A program made the position numbers and the translations under genes. DNA of 64,000 bases from Rachycentron canadum (lineage: Eukaryota > Chordata > Actinopteri > Carangiformes > Rachycentridae), in the NCBI GenBank assembly GCA_038496675.1, contig CM076659.1, forward strand, positions 6,249,072-6,313,071, read 5' to 3'. The notes beneath the pieces were generated by a model. It did not search any database, had not been told where the DNA came from, and saw only the letters and a list, made by a program, of their open reading frames with translations. This document shows positions 14,189 to 29,400 of this stretch, in pieces; positions within the stretch are counted from its first letter, which is position 1; the number at the start of each line of letters is the position of its first letter.

Positions 14189-17100
14189 ACCATGGTAAAA
14201 TGTGGTGCTGGAAACACCTCCTGTAGCTGTAATTACCACAGAGGCAGTTATTGAGTACTTTGGCGGATGTTAAGATGTCTGATGGTTTTCCACTCTTAAA
14301 ACTAGATAGAGCAATGATCTGTCCCCTGCAAAAAGCACTGATGAACCTGGTCTACTCTCCACTTGCCCGGGACCAAACAATAGTTAGATAAAAATTAGTT
14401 GAACATTGCCGGTGAACATTGGAGCATTAGGCAGCTAACGAGCCAGATATTTCCCTCAGGAGTTCGTGGAGACTCCAAATGAATGCTAATGTTTCTCTGT
14501 ATCTGCCGGATGTGTAAATAGAAAGGTTTCTGTTGACAGATTTTCCACATCTGTCATATGTCGGTATGGGCCAAGAGAGAAGTTAATGCAGATTCAAGTA
14601 GATTAGTCTTTAATAAATGCAGCTCTCAAGTAGTTTCTGTGCGCCCAAGACAAAGTAATCAACTTTCTTGCTGCTACTTTATCTATAACCAGATGTGTTG
14701 TATTCAATGCACATGCTGATTAATGTATATGATTGCATGCATGGACTCCCATCTGTCCCTGAGGGCAATAATAGGATGTCTTATCAAGTAGCATTTCAAG
14801 GACACTGCTGGAGTGTCTCCCGTCTAATCCACCACAAGCACAGATCGTACACTGGCTACACATTTTTTTCCCTCTTTCTAGATATGACAATGCTGTGGAC
14901 ATGCAGTGCATAAAGCAGACATGAGCAGCAGATTAATAGCAGGGAGGCAGGCTTTAATGGAGAGACATTAACATTCTGCTTGAAGTTATGAGATCAATAG
15001 CTTTGTGTCAGTTTGATAAGAATCCAACCATTTTAGTGGATTCCTCAGGCAGGTGCTCAGATAAGAAACCACCTGCAATAGACTTCCTGTCCTCTGATAG
15101 AGAATTAACTAGATCATTTATAGCAGAGCGCATACATTTCAGAATCAAACAGCAAACAGTTGTAAATCACCTCAAATTACTTCTGAACACTGCATCTCTC
15201 TGTGTTTATCAACATGTTTGTCCAACTGTCAGTATGTGCAGGTTGGCTGGTCATCTCTGGATCACTTTAGGTGGATCCGACCATGTTATGACAGATGTTC
15301 TCATATTTCCACAACATGCATTTAACAGGCGTTAAGCCACACGCAGCTTTAAAGCAAAGACCCCTCTGGCATTAATCTTGTGTGCGTGTTCACTCATGTG
15401 TATGCTAGTTTGCGTGCATAGTAGTAAATGTGCTTTGTATGAGGGGGTGGGGTGGGGGAGGTATTCCATATGTACTGTACATGGACTGTACCAGAGTAGT
15501 TTGCTCCCCCCGCCCTTTGCAGAGAGAGAGTTAATTTGTCTTGCTCTCTATGGTGGGTGGGCAAATCCTACCAGTTGAGAGTTATTCAGAGTAATTATCC
15601 CCCCTCTGTTTTCTCTAATAGAGGTTTTAGCCCCCCCCTCCCTGCCCTTCACCATCCTTTTGTCCTGCCTGGTCACTGGGTATCCATGTATCCATGGTGA
15701 GGCTGCGTCCAGCAGAGGCGTTGGGCTCCGGCATCACTATTGTCAGTATGTTTGTTGGTCCTGGAGGCAACGCTTCACTTGACCCTCAGTAACAAGATGC
15801 AGACAGACAGCGTTTTTGAAATTCAGCGACAGAGCTTGTAGGTAGAAGGGAAACACAGTAGAAACACAGACAAGCAGGCAACTGTTCCTCCCTGTTTAAT
15901 CTTTAAAAATCACAGACCTACTTGCGCAGAAGTGCACACACGTGCCATCTCGGTTTAATCACAGCTTGTGTCCTTAACCTACATTTGGTCAGCAGATGCA
16001 TTTTAGAGCCTCCTCACTGATCACCAGCACAGCTCCACTTTTTCCTCATCCTCTCACGATGCCTCCAAATCCATGTTTTTTTTTTGTTTGTTTTTTTTCC
16101 CCCCGTCTTCCATGAGCTGACAAAATGCAGCTCCTCATGCTTAATGACCCAGGCTCCATCCGTCAGCTTCTCCCCTGCAGAGTGACTTTGCTCCAGTGTC
16201 AGAGTCTCTTTTTTTTCCCCTTTCTTCCTTCCCTCTCTGCCTTGTCACAGCTGTATCGCTGTAGTTTGCAGGCTGGCCTGTTGACCTCTGTCAGCCACAG
16301 CTGATAAAATCTGACACCTCATCTACCACACTGCGTTGGGTCTGTCATGCTTTTTCCGGGTCTGCGCAAGGGCACTTTTTTTCAAACAAAGTTTACAATA
16401 TGAAGCCCCTCTGCCACATGTTTTACTTATTTCCATACCCACATGGTGCTGTCAGTCAAATCACACCCCCAGCATTCCCCTGGATAACACTATCTACCCT
16501 GCCTCTCTGTTACAGCGACCCTTCTCCATGGCAACAAATCAGTTCATTGAATGAAAGAGACGCGCACACACACAGGCTCAGTGAGGGAGCATCTGCCTTG
16601 ACTATATCCTCACAATTCATCTGTTATCATCCCTGTGTTGATAGAGCTTACTGTTCTACCTCCAACATAATAATTATACGCCCCTAATTATGGCGTTAGC
16701 TGCCAGGCCTGCTCCAACACTTAGTCATGCATTCTGAGAGGGATTACGGGGAAGTATTTGCCACTAATAGGTTATGAAAGAGCGCCTTCTGTTTGTCCAG
16801 TGGACAGCTGGAGAAACCTGAATTGTGAATAGTGTTATTAGCAGAGCAAAGGGTTAGAATGTGTGGGCTGTCAGAAAATCCAGGTCAAATTGGAAATGAA
16901 TACCAAGAATTGGTTTTAACCTGCTGGATGATAAAATAGGTCAGGTGTGGTAGAAAGTTTGGACTGTCACAAATCAGCTTGTATTTAAGTGCTCGGTTTT
17001 GTAGAGTCTGCATACATGTAGAGTCAGCATGGCTGGTATTGTGTTGAAGTGTTCCTGTTTTACGTGGGTCTGAAGAAATCATGCTTTCTCTTACCGCTCA

Positions 17101-20100
17101 AATTAACTACCCACTTCTTTATGCTTTTATTTCAGACTCATGCTGCTGTTATTTTATTATTTTATTATTTTGTGTTTGTTGTTTTTTTGTTTTTTTTTTC
17201 AGTTGGCTATTAACTGAAAAAAAACACATGAATGAATTGAGCACAGAATATAACTATGAAATCCAGCGTTATTTCCTGAGTTTGACAGTTTGACACCACC
17301 TGATAAAAGAAACACTCACCTGTTACTCCAGACAAGTCAAAACAAATTCTATGACTTCATTTGCAAATGACTGCATATGATACTTGTTGTACCTTCTATT
17401 AAACTTTTTCTTACTGTATCCTCCTCCTCCTCCTCCTCGGTGACTCACTGTTTCCCCTTCTGGTTTTGTCGGCTCCGCATGCTTCCAGAGCTCTAATAGC
17501 AGGTCTGTCTGAGTGTCTGGCCCCAGGTCACCATGGCTGGGATGGCCTTCATCACCACCTCCTCTTCACTAGGTTACTGGAGCTATTGACTCTAACAGCC
17601 TTGAGTGAGACACACAAGCAATTAGTATCCTGATGCTGAACTGTCAGGCACTGGAGTACATTTGCACACATGCGTTCATGCTTAAAGGCACAAAATCATC
17701 AACTGTGTTTCACTCTTCACCACCACATGCATACACAAACACTTGTCTCTAGCGCACACATACAAACACACTTGTTCAATGCAACAGAAACACGCGCACG
17801 CACACACACACTCACAGTTGTTGGGCCATCTGTGTTAGGATGAGGCTCATGAGCGGTGCCTGCCCCAGATGGGGATAGAAGCGAGAGGGATGTAGGACCT
17901 GTTACTGTAGAGACCGTTTCCCATGATCCCCTGGTTTGCAGAGAACTGCCAGGTTCCTGTGTAATTTGCTGTGACAGGTCTTCCTCTAGCGCCCCCCAAC
18001 CTCACAGGGTCGCTGCGCCCTCTTCCCTCCCCCTCTCTCTGCTGTCTCAGGTGGAGGCTCATGCCATGCATATTTCATAGATGATCCACACAGGAGCAGA
18101 GATGCAGCCGATCTATTGAGCCACAGGCCATAAGAATGGAGCTCAGCATGATGGAATGTCTTGCACTAATATACATATACACACACACACACAATATACA
18201 TGCACAGAAACCTCCCATAGACTCATGTATAAACCAAGACAACCCAAACAGACATGCCATCTCAGTGAATGCATGTATAACCCCAGTAACCGCACAGCGT
18301 GTACAGTTACTGCATGTCGTACATGTATCATCACTTTATAACAATTAGCTCTTGTTCTTCTTCTTAGTGTAAACACTAAGTATTTGTGTAGTCAACACAC
18401 TCGGGAGGGGAAGGGGAATTCCTGCAAGGTACACTGACTGAGCTCAGTGAAGGAGACAACTTTGCTCTCACGAAAAGACGGCTCAATATTTTTTCATTCA
18501 TCTGGTAGAGTTTAGAACATGTAGCTAAGGCAGCAGGCAGCAACTTTATCTGGAGATAAGTGCTGTCTCCTTCAGATCAAATACAGCAGTTTTATGGCTG
18601 ACACTGAATTTCTGGCTACACTAAAAAGGATTAACATAGAGGAGCCATCAGTCCTTTCTATAGAAAGAGGGGATGAAACGCCTCTGTACATCACAGGATA
18701 TACTATGTACTGGTCTATGACCATGATAATGTCCCAGTTTACTGGGTCACATCCACACAGTATTTCTTCCATCACCATGATGCATTCAAGGGACGACGCC
18801 TCTTTTCTTCATTTGTTGTTATTCATCTGTCACTCAGACACCATTGATCAGGTTTTATGCTTCTTGTGAGTGACATCTCTCATCACTTTGTTTTGGCATT
18901 TGTACTTACAGCGGCGCAACACTGCAGACACCACTGATTTAGATTTAAAGGATCTTTTAGCGAAGGATGTGCTCCACCACTTATCAAGCATTTTACAAAC
19001 TACAAAGGGAGGTGCTGTCTCTAAAAGTGAAACATGTTCGCTGTTTTCCATTTCCCTTCTGCCTGATTTTATGGGCTGATCTGACAGTGGAGTAGCCCTT
19101 TTAACAGAGTAAGTCAATGGATTGTCCATTAAATGTCCATAAAAAGCACTGTAAGGGCTCATCTTGCTTTTGTGAGTGCAGGACCATGGTACCCTAATTT
19201 TAGCTGACCCAGTGATGTTGTAGGTCCCTGCTCTATCGCTCTGTTCCTGAGTCACAGTGCTGTCACACCCATTAGCTTTGTCATGTGTCCTGCGAGGACA
19301 GATGACAGGGCGACCACTTAACTCAATTTGTCCTCCTGTCCTTCTCCTCGGTTATTCCCCTCGTCCTTCTATGCCCTCCCCATCCCTCCTCCTGCTTACA
19401 GTGTCCTCTGTTTTCCTCCGCAGGGTTGGAAAGTGGCGGTGTAACTTTGAAGGAGCCTGCCTCAGAGGGAGAGATCGAGAGCTCTGCGCCAGTCACATTG
19501 CGCTGTCATATTGATGGACACCCGCGGTGAGTTTCCCTCCCTGTCACCTGGAGTTCAGAGTTCACAGGGTGAAGGATCATGTTGAAGACTGTATTGAAAA
19601 ACGATTCCTCTGTCCCAGTTGGCCTCTCTGTCCTAGTTGGCCTCTCTCATGCCCTTTTTACCTATTCTTCTTTTCTCCTCACCTTTGTATCTGATTTTTT
19701 TTTTTTTTTTTTTTTTTTTCCCTTCACCAATCATCCTGTCCCTGTTCCCCAATACTTTCTCACGTCCATCCTCCTCTCCCTCTCAGGCCGACGTGCCAGT
19801 GGTTCAAGGACGGGGTGAAGCTGACGGAGAAGAGCCATCAGATTAACAACAAGGAGAGGACGCTCACCTTCAAGAGCGCCAGTCCAGACGACAACGGCCT
19901 GTACTACTGCTGTGCCAAGAATGCAGCTGGGCACGTCTGCAGCAACAGCAACTTCACACTTAACATCATAGGTGTGTGTGTGTGCATGTGTGCGTGTCTT
20001 TGCATGACAGTGTGTTGAGCTGCTGCAATATATAAATGATCCAAGGTTTCTTTGCCTCCAGAGCTAACTGATCAATGCGCCAAATAGTTTCAGCTCTATT

Positions 20101-20438
20101 TTACATATAAAAATTAATTAGATGTTTGCACATCTCCACACCTGCCAGGAAGTGTGGTGAAGAGAAAGACCATTAGTAGAGAGAGAGAGTAGGAGGCGAA
20201 AGTGATGGAGTTCCTAATGTGATTACCAGAGAGTGTGTTAGCACCTTCCTCCTCCGCCGCCCACGCAGACAGAAACATCATAAACATCCACAGAGAAAAC
20301 AATAACAGCGGCTTCCTCAGCACCAGCGTCGTTCTGTTGATTTCCCTTTTTAACTGTACATTTCACAGACAGTCTGTTGTGTAGGGAGGCTATTTGTTTT
20401 TCTGCAGGCTCTCAACATGACTTCTACTGTGTACTCAG

Positions 20439-20493
<55 letters not shown>

Positions 20494-23400
20494 ACACGTG
20501 TGTGCGTGCGTGCGCTTGCGTGCGTGCGTGTGTGTGCGTGCGTGCGCCCCTGTCGATTACCCCCCCCCCCAGCACAGCATAGAGCTGGTACAGCACATAC
20601 AGCAGCACATCTGTGTAAGAAACCTGATGCCCTGTTCCACTCTAATTAGCCACCTGCAGCGCACACACACCGACACGCTAGGTTAGCACCTGGGTGGAGG
20701 AAGAATGGATAATTGTTGAGTTTCCAGTTACTATGTTGCCACCCTCTGCTCTTCTATAGGGCTTAACCTTAAGGAAAGGTTGACAGATTTAGACAGATTT
20801 TCAATGTTCGGTCACAGCTCTTTGAATTGAGGCCTCTCCACCGACTTCCTGGGTGGGCCAGGTGTTCTCTGAGTGCACACCTCTGTTTCTTCACACCAAC
20901 TAGTAGCCGTATAGTAATACTACTACTGGCACCACAGCTATATTCGCTGTGCAGATTATAAATACTCACACAAGAACCTGGATTAGGGATATTTTCATGT
21001 TCTTGTTTCTTTATTGAACTCAAGGCCCTTCAGCTTTATGTTTGGAGTATAACAGTGTCTGTGAGATAATTACTCCTCTAGGTTGTACTGTATCAAATCT
21101 CTGCTTTTGGCAGGTCAAAGCAGGTCAGACTAGTGTAGCCAAAGATGGGGAGGTGGGGGTTGAAGGCAGCTGGCAGGGTAACAAAGGTCAGAACAATGTG
21201 AATAGTGAGAGAATACAATGCAGTTTAAGAATTTTTGTGCAACTTGAGATTGACTGCAAAAAACCTGAATCTTCCATTGTTACAAAAAACCAAAAAATGA
21301 CCAGTTGACCTCCCTGAGTCCTAACTCAGATAATCACAGAGAAGAGAGAGGTGATCTTGCATGTGTGATTCTACTATCCAGGAGGTAAAAACGGAAGAAG
21401 ATAATGGTCCAGATAAGCTGCAGGGTCAGTTCCCTGACCTCATTAAGGCTCCCCAGGGCCCCTGAGGTGTTGACACTTGTACAGCCACCTGAAGACTGCC
21501 TGCTCACCAGCCTCACACTGCTGTTGGCAGCTTTTAATAAAGCTTGGAGTAACTGGGAATGGTCCACTCACATGGAACTTGATGGTCTGATGCTTACAGA
21601 TGTAATCATGCAGATGTTCATCTACCTCTCCAACAGATAAGAGTTTCCCGCGGACTGTGGTCACTCCTGAGGACCAGGTGGTGTTGAGGAATGAAGAGGC
21701 CGTGTTCCACTGCCAGTTCACCGCTGTGCCGGCCCCCACGTTGGAGTGGTACCACGAAAATGAGCTGCTTGCAAACAAGTCTCGGTATGCAAAATCCTCC
21801 TTCTCTTTCTCATCGTTCATCTAACTCCCCCTGTTCTTCCTAACACTATATTTTTGCACTCCTCTCTCCCACCAACTCCCTCCACATCCTGCCCATTATC
21901 AATTCTCTCTCCTTACTTACTATTATGTAAGCTTCAACTTCAGGTATTCCTTTGAACCCAATGAGGTGTAACCCTTGCATCAGGCTCTCAGCTCTCTGTG
22001 CAGTGCTTCCACTCAGGCTTTGGATGAATTGCACATTAAGGAATGTTATTACTGGAACAGAACACTGTAAAGTTTTTCTGCAGTCTACTATACATCACTT
22101 GAGTACAGCCTCTCTCTCCAGCCTATCACAAACGACTTTGCAGCTCTCCAGTGTTCACGCACTGAGTGGAAAAACCCCTCCGGCTACAAGCAGCTTACTG
22201 GCATGGGCTTTATAAACGCATAAGCACCAGATAATAACCAATTTCTATACATTGTGCTTTGTATACCCTGTGGGTTCATAGCACCTCATGCTGATACATA
22301 GTCACACTAAAGGCAGACTGTTCTAAATGGTGAGTAAGACCCTGGTTTTCAATTGTAATGTGATTATTGTGCTCACTGACCGTGCAAGGTGAAGGAGTCC
22401 AATATCAATATTTAGTCATTTGTGTAATGAGCCTGTCAGAGGCGGGTTTGGTCACTAAGGCAGTGATGACTCAGCACCAGGAGTGAAGAGAGATGAATAA
22501 TAAAGCATGGAGATAAAAACACACACACATCAACTGTTTCTTTAAAAACCTGGCGTAAATGTGTTTCAGGGATTCCAAGGCAGCCTGGTCTTTGTGTGTT
22601 TATTGATCAGGGCTGATTATAATGCCAGAGGAATGCAGCTCTGCAGAGGATGTCATCTGTTTTGCACCTGCACTGTATAGACACCCCCCCCCCCACGCCC
22701 TGCTCAGATTATATGTGAATATTTGATGTAGATTGTTTTTCATATGTGTGAAACTAACTACATTTAATGCCATTAAACTGCAGGATGTTTTTGCAGACAG
22801 AAAAATTCTGCCCTGTGGGTCAAAGCAACTCTGTAGGCAAAAAATGTGAAACCGTACCCATTGTTTCTGTGAAGGATCCACGCAGCTATAAAGATGATTG
22901 CCTTGAAAAAAAAAATCAGCCTTTGTTCATTTTGTTTTGTGGTTATTTTAGACTATTTCCTCAGAGTGAAGTAATCTTCCACAGACTCGTTTTTGTCACA
23001 TGGAAACATACACAAGCTCCCAAAGCTCATTTTCCTGCTTCTATTGAACAGAGAAAAAGAGACGAAATGACACAGAAATATCACCACTCCTCAGGGAATC
23101 CACTGCAGAGCCGTTTAGTCCTGGATGTATTCTACTTTTGGAAACTCTTCTCAGGAATTATACAGCACCCTAAATACATCCAACAGTGCCTTCATTTGTT
23201 CCTCTCTGCTTTACATATTCACTTTTCCCATGAGCTCTGTAAGGACTTTGTCGTGTAGCAGCGCTGTTGATTTATCCACTCTGTGGTGCCGATTTCTGTG
23301 CCATGTGGGATTTCCAGCTCCTTGTCTGTCATCCCTGGAGCTAGACGAAGGTCAGCCTTCAATTACATCTCATCCCGTCCATCTCTGGCACTGATACCTG

Positions 23401-26400
23401 CCAGAGGCCAGCCGTCAGGATGGGCCTCCCTAAACCACAAGACTTTTGGAAATGAACTCGGACAGTTCTCTTTGTTCTGTGGACGAATTCTTAGTGTTTA
23501 TTTTAACCTACTTGGAGCAGCAGATGGCTTCGCTTTTGTGAATCAGGGCAATTCAGATAGCGTCAGGTAAGATGCCAGGCATAGAAAAGTAGGCCTCTGT
23601 TAATAAAAAATAGCATGAATTTCCTGGCGCTCATGCATTGTCCTGTTTGGCAGAGCATTTCCATCTGGTGCTCCAGACAGGCCAAAACAAATGCTAAGAG
23701 TTACTTGCAGAAAGCATCAGAGTGAGAGCTGGTGGGGGGTAGTTACACCAGTACATTTCTGTGACATTTGTTGGTCTGTTAGATACAAATAATATGTGAC
23801 ACATTGTTTGTCTGAATTTGTAGATTGATTGAAGTGTTTGATCTGTTTCCTCTCCACAGAGTCATTCTGCTCTCCAACGGCACACTGCTGATCACGCAGG
23901 TCAAACCCAGGAACACGGGGACTTACAAATGTGTCGGCCGTGGCCTCAGTGGGTCCCAGGTTACTTTGGAGACCTCCCTCCTCATAGCTGGTAACACACA
24001 CAACACACACACACACACACATAAATTTGCAGTTGTTGAACTGGTGAGAGATAAACACCTGTGATTCTGTAATCTGAGAGTGAGAGGAGCATTTGGGTTA
24101 TATATTTATCCTGACCTCCATCTCATTCTTCTCTCCCCTCCCTCCTCCTCCTGGCTCTTTCACTTACAGCCAGATCTCTCCGATGATAATCATATCCCTT
24201 TATTGACATCCGGCCCAGCTGTATCCACTACACACGCTGCACTGGAGCATTTTCCTGCTTACCCTCCATACTGTTTCCTCCAACAGTCCAGCTGTTTGCC
24301 AAGCTTGTTTAGCTTCCTCCAACATTTAACAGCACCTGGCTGGACAGGCAGCAAAAGTAACATTAAATAACATAACGTGATGACTCAATTGGCAAACAAG
24401 GAGTGTAATTATGAGGTTGTATGACTGTTTAATGTAATTAGAATTGCCCCAGTGATTTCTGTCCAACATTAGTTGAAATTTGCCAGTTAGATATTATAGA
24501 TTCCAGATGTGCAGGTGTATGAAATCACTCTTAAAGTGAAAAGAAAACATCAGCAGTGTAGCACATAAAACTTTGTGGTTGTGCATTAAGGTCAGATCCA
24601 GATACATGCAATGAAAACAATGTAATATGCAAGTCAAGACACATCAAAGCTGTTTTGATATTACATATAACAGCGCCCCCTTTTTTTCTTCCCAACCCTG
24701 ACTCCCAAAAGAACTTAACAGCTTTTAAATGTCTGCTGGAGCTTAAAGCAAGAATAAGCCATAGTATCTTCTCATCTTACTAATCAGCCAGCATTTTGAA
24801 ATGCAAGTGCATGCAAGTCAAATATTTTGGATAAGCTTAAGGCTGGAATTTCTATGCGTTTCACTGTCCCAAACACTTTATTCCTCTCAAACAGCCCCTT
24901 TTCCCCAAGGGTTTTGGATTAATGAGGTACGACAGTATCTGCAGTTTTAACCCAGTGAACCACAGCTCCATTTAAATACCTTAATTCACTTAATCTGATA
25001 GTAATCCCTGCAGGCATTATAGGGGATTGTGTCACAGTAGAATTCAGCATTTAGGGACAAGTTTAAACAGTCACTCCATCATCGCTCTACTTCATTCATT
25101 TCACTACCCCGACTTCACTTTCATCTGCTAGGAAATGTGTTTTCTTCTGTTCTCATTAATTGATTTAGATCTTAGACTTGTAGAAGGTCGTAACCGCTCA
25201 CCAGCTTTCAGGGCAGTGTTGGCCAATAAAGTATTAATGACTTCCATTTGGGACACACACAGTATTAAACCACACAGTAGTGGGAGGTCTTGTGAGTCTT
25301 TGGACTACAGATCACATTCCACTTTCTGTATAAGGGCTGCCAGGTTTGATATGACCCACCTCACACAGGCCCGAGTTAATTCCCATACTAAGAACAACCT
25401 ATATATTCAGCTCGCCTACTGTGCGCTTTGTTCTCTAATTACCGTGGTCTGTGCTACAAATCAGAAGACCTTTTCTAACAAGACAGGAAATCTGTTAACA
25501 GATCTGCGAGTTGGAATTAAGAGTTCTCTGGGCCACTCATGAAATTCAAAATCAGTAATGCTTCGCTGGCTTTGAAGACAGTTTGATGATAATCAGGGGG
25601 TCTTGCGCACATGGAAATCAATTTCACTGTTCAGATTGTAACACTGAAAATTCCCTTGTTCTCTGCTCTCCGTTACAGAGATTGGCGACATGGTGTCCAA
25701 GATGTCAAAGGTTTTCACCGCAGACACCATGCAGAGAGTAGCCTGCCAACCCCCACACGGTCGACCTGAGCCCGAGGTGTGGTGGGAGAGGGAAGGCCAG
25801 CGGGTCCCCTCAAAGGGCAGAGTGCACCAGGATGGCCTGAACCTGGTCTTTAGTCCCACAGAAGGGGGAGATTCAGGCACTTACACCTGTGTGGCCCAGA
25901 ACAAGGCTGGACGTCGGACACAGGAGGTCACCTTCACCGTGGCCAGTGAGTCATATGCAGTTATTTCTAACGGGACACGCCACCAGTTCTACACATTAGA
26001 TTTGATTTACAGGGAAAACATCTTGCATTGCATTATGGGAAATGAAGGATGCAATGTTTTTGGAGCTCTATCCATATTATATTTTTAAAATTCAGAGTCT
26101 CCACTTTGTTGAAGTTCAATCACTTAAGACAGAGAGAAAATGAGTTTCAAAGATTTAAAGAACAGTTAGTAAAACATGTCTCATATGCAGGACACATGCA
26201 ATGAATATGAATTATTGAATTAATTAATTACCATAATAGAGTAAGAGAACATTTCATCTTAAAATATCATTATTATCATCATCATCATAGTTTTAATTTG
26301 GTTTCCCCACTTGAACTGAGCTGAAAAAGTAGCAATGGATGGGCTTACATATAGGTTATTGAATCACTCCTTAATAAAACAGTAAGTCATGTTAATTTAT

Positions 26401-29400
26401 GTCAGGATCATGGAAGGAACGTCTACCACATACACAGGGTTTATTTATGGTGTCTTTGTTTAAACTGTCCAATGAGCCAAACTTATTAACACTTTACATA
26501 TCCCTTTAAGGGTGTAGCTGTTCTTCAGATGTTTATATTGAACGTGTTAATGTCAAAGGTAATTTCTGGTATAATGTATTCTGTCTGTGTGTGTGTGTGT
26601 CCACAGCTGCCCCTGTGTGGGTTACACGGCCTCAGGACAGCTACTTAGAGGAAGGTAAACCAGGTTACCTTCACTGTCACGCTCAAGCCAACCCTGAACC
26701 TGAAGTCACGTGGCTCCGCAACAACATGATAATCACACCTGAGGTGAGTTATCACACAATAACTAACACCTTTTTCTGAGATGAAAGCTATAATGAAAGC
26801 TTTAGAGAATTTGACTTAATAAATAAACACTTTTTCTCCTCCCAGGACTCTCGTTTTAAGCTGTTCCCTAATGGCACCCTCAGGATCAATAATGTGGAGG
26901 TTTATGATGGACAGATGTACGGCTGCGAAACCAAGACCGTCGGTGGCCGATTGTCTGGACAAGCAAGAGTTATTGTGCTTGGTAAGCTGTGGCGGAATCG
27001 CTCTGTTGATCAATATGAACAGTAGATTATACATTTCGAGTTGTTCCCCAGTTTGGCTTAATGATAATGTGTAATGAGTGAAATCTTATTCAGGGTATAA
27101 TGACTAATGTGCTGAGAGAAAACATAAAACAAACGTGGTCATGCCTGTAGGCGTGTCTGTGTGCGTGCATGAGCGTGCGTGCGTGTGTGTGTGTGTGTGT
27201 GAGAGAGTTTTCTAAAATAGGAAGTGTGTCTCCATGCTGTGTCTCTGGGCGTCCTGCAGGACACCCACAGTGGTGTAAAACATGACTCATGCGCAGCAGC
27301 TTTATTCTAGCCTCCATTTTAACACTTCATCTCCATGATAAATTCCTATCTGAATGCTACAGAGTCACTGTGGTAGATGGCCTAGCATGTCACTGTTTTG
27401 TCTGGCCAATCCCTGTTTATATGATCTCAGCCTCAGATTAGACCTCCCTTGTTATACTCATCATATTTGTTTGCCTGAAGCCACATTTCCCTGAATGTGT
27501 CTGAACATGATTTGCATCAGCTTAGTGTCATTTCATCCGCAGTGTGAGTTGCACAAAAGAGGCTTTGACATGCCTCCCCCCCCTCGCCCTTCTCTTTGTG
27601 TTTACTACCTGTGTAATGTGCATGTTTTGTTTTGACTTGTGTTTCAGAGAAGCTGAAGTTCACCCCGACCCCCCAGCCTTCTCAGTGCCTGGAGCTGGAT
27701 AATGAGATCACCATCCAGTGCTCTGCTAAAGGCAGAGAGAGTCCCACCATCCGCTGGACCAAAGCAGGTATGAACATGGCTGGTTTTACACTAGCTTAAC
27801 TAAAATGAAAGTATCTCTTCCAAAAAGCGGCAATACTCTCTATTCCCTTATGATAATATGACTAATGCTGTTAACGCAGGAATATGTTGAGACCCATACA
27901 AAATCTGCTCTGTGCAGGGTGTGAGGGAGATTCATCATCATGGCTCATTTCTCTCTTCATCTGCCATGATGGAGTCCATTTAACCACTTGACTACGACAT
28001 GCAGCGTCAGACCCATCCCTGCTAACCCCCCTCATCCCTCTGCGTCTCTCTGTCTCCCCCTGCAGACGGAGGAGAGCTGCCACCTCACGTGGACCAGAGG
28101 AACGGCCAGCTACACTTTACCAAAGTCACTCGGAGCGACGCCGGCAACTACACCTGCATCGCTTTCAACAGCCTCCAGGGGGAAATCAGAGCCTTAGTGA
28201 CCCTCACTGTGGCCGGTAGGCAACTCACTCATCATCCAAAGGGTCAGACTACCACATTAGTCACCAGTGCCACATCAGAAGTGCTTGTGGTCTCAGTGCT
28301 TCTGTGGGTGGTTTTATGAGGAGACAGACATTGATCATGATCATCAAGTGGCAAACACAGCACCATTTATTGTGTGCTTGGTGGTCTTTTTATAGCCAAG
28401 TAATGAATTGCTTTTGGGTGGTAGAGTGTAACTTACAGGACATGAACCACAGTCACCACAGTCTCTCAAGTAAGTGTCGTATTAATGAGCTTGTTTGTGT
28501 GTTTTGTTTTTTTTTTTCATGTGCACAAATAGTGTACATCCGCTTTAAGGTGGAGCCAGAGAATACAACAGTGTACCAGGGTCACACAGCCATCCTGCAC
28601 TGTCAGGCCACCGGGGACCCTGAACCTCACATCCACTGGATGGTTAAAGACAAGACGCTGGACATCAGTAAGAACATGAGGTAAATGAGACGTTTCTGTG
28701 CAGCTCAGTCATCTTGAAATAGGATTGCACTTTGTAATTACAGGTTCCAGACAGGATTGATTGCAGTTTCTTTGCTGTACATTCATCATAGATTTATCTT
28801 GTGCTAATATAGTGTTACACACTGGAGTACAATGGGCCTCATGCAAGAATGTCTTGTGCAAACAGATTTGCTGTCGAGTGGCATGTAAGAGGGATTTAAA
28901 AGAACTTGTCTTTCTCTCAAGTGTGAACAAAATTGGTCCAGACCTGTTGTTCAAGTCACGAACAGATGTCTGACTTCCTCCACAGGGAGATAAAAACATA
29001 TTGTCTAGTTTGTCTTCACAGGTTTAACGCATTAATGTGAAGAGAGTTTAAATGCGTTTCCAAAATCAACCAAAAATAAAACCAACAATTTTTGAATTAT
29101 CTCAACCATATAATTATTGTGGCTTTGTCATTTATTTGTTCAACAATACTTTCTTTGTTTGTCTTTGTTTTGTTTTTTGTTTGTTTTTTTGGTATATGTT
29201 GGCATAGCAACATGTACATTTCAGTAATCAGAAAGATTCTCTCAACCCAACAGCTTCATGTCAAACCTCCCTCTTTATTTTTGCAGTGGTTCTCTGTTGT
29301 TCCTCCCTTTACCCTTATATTTTTGTGAATGAAACAGAGGCAGTCTTATGTAACGAGATATTAGGGGTGTTGATTATGCTAATCTCGCAAACGGACATCT

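Noticed and set aside
22767..23258. 163-residue ORF in ptk7 intron 5
   Set aside because: No Ig motif, no in-phase splice sites and no recognisable similarity.
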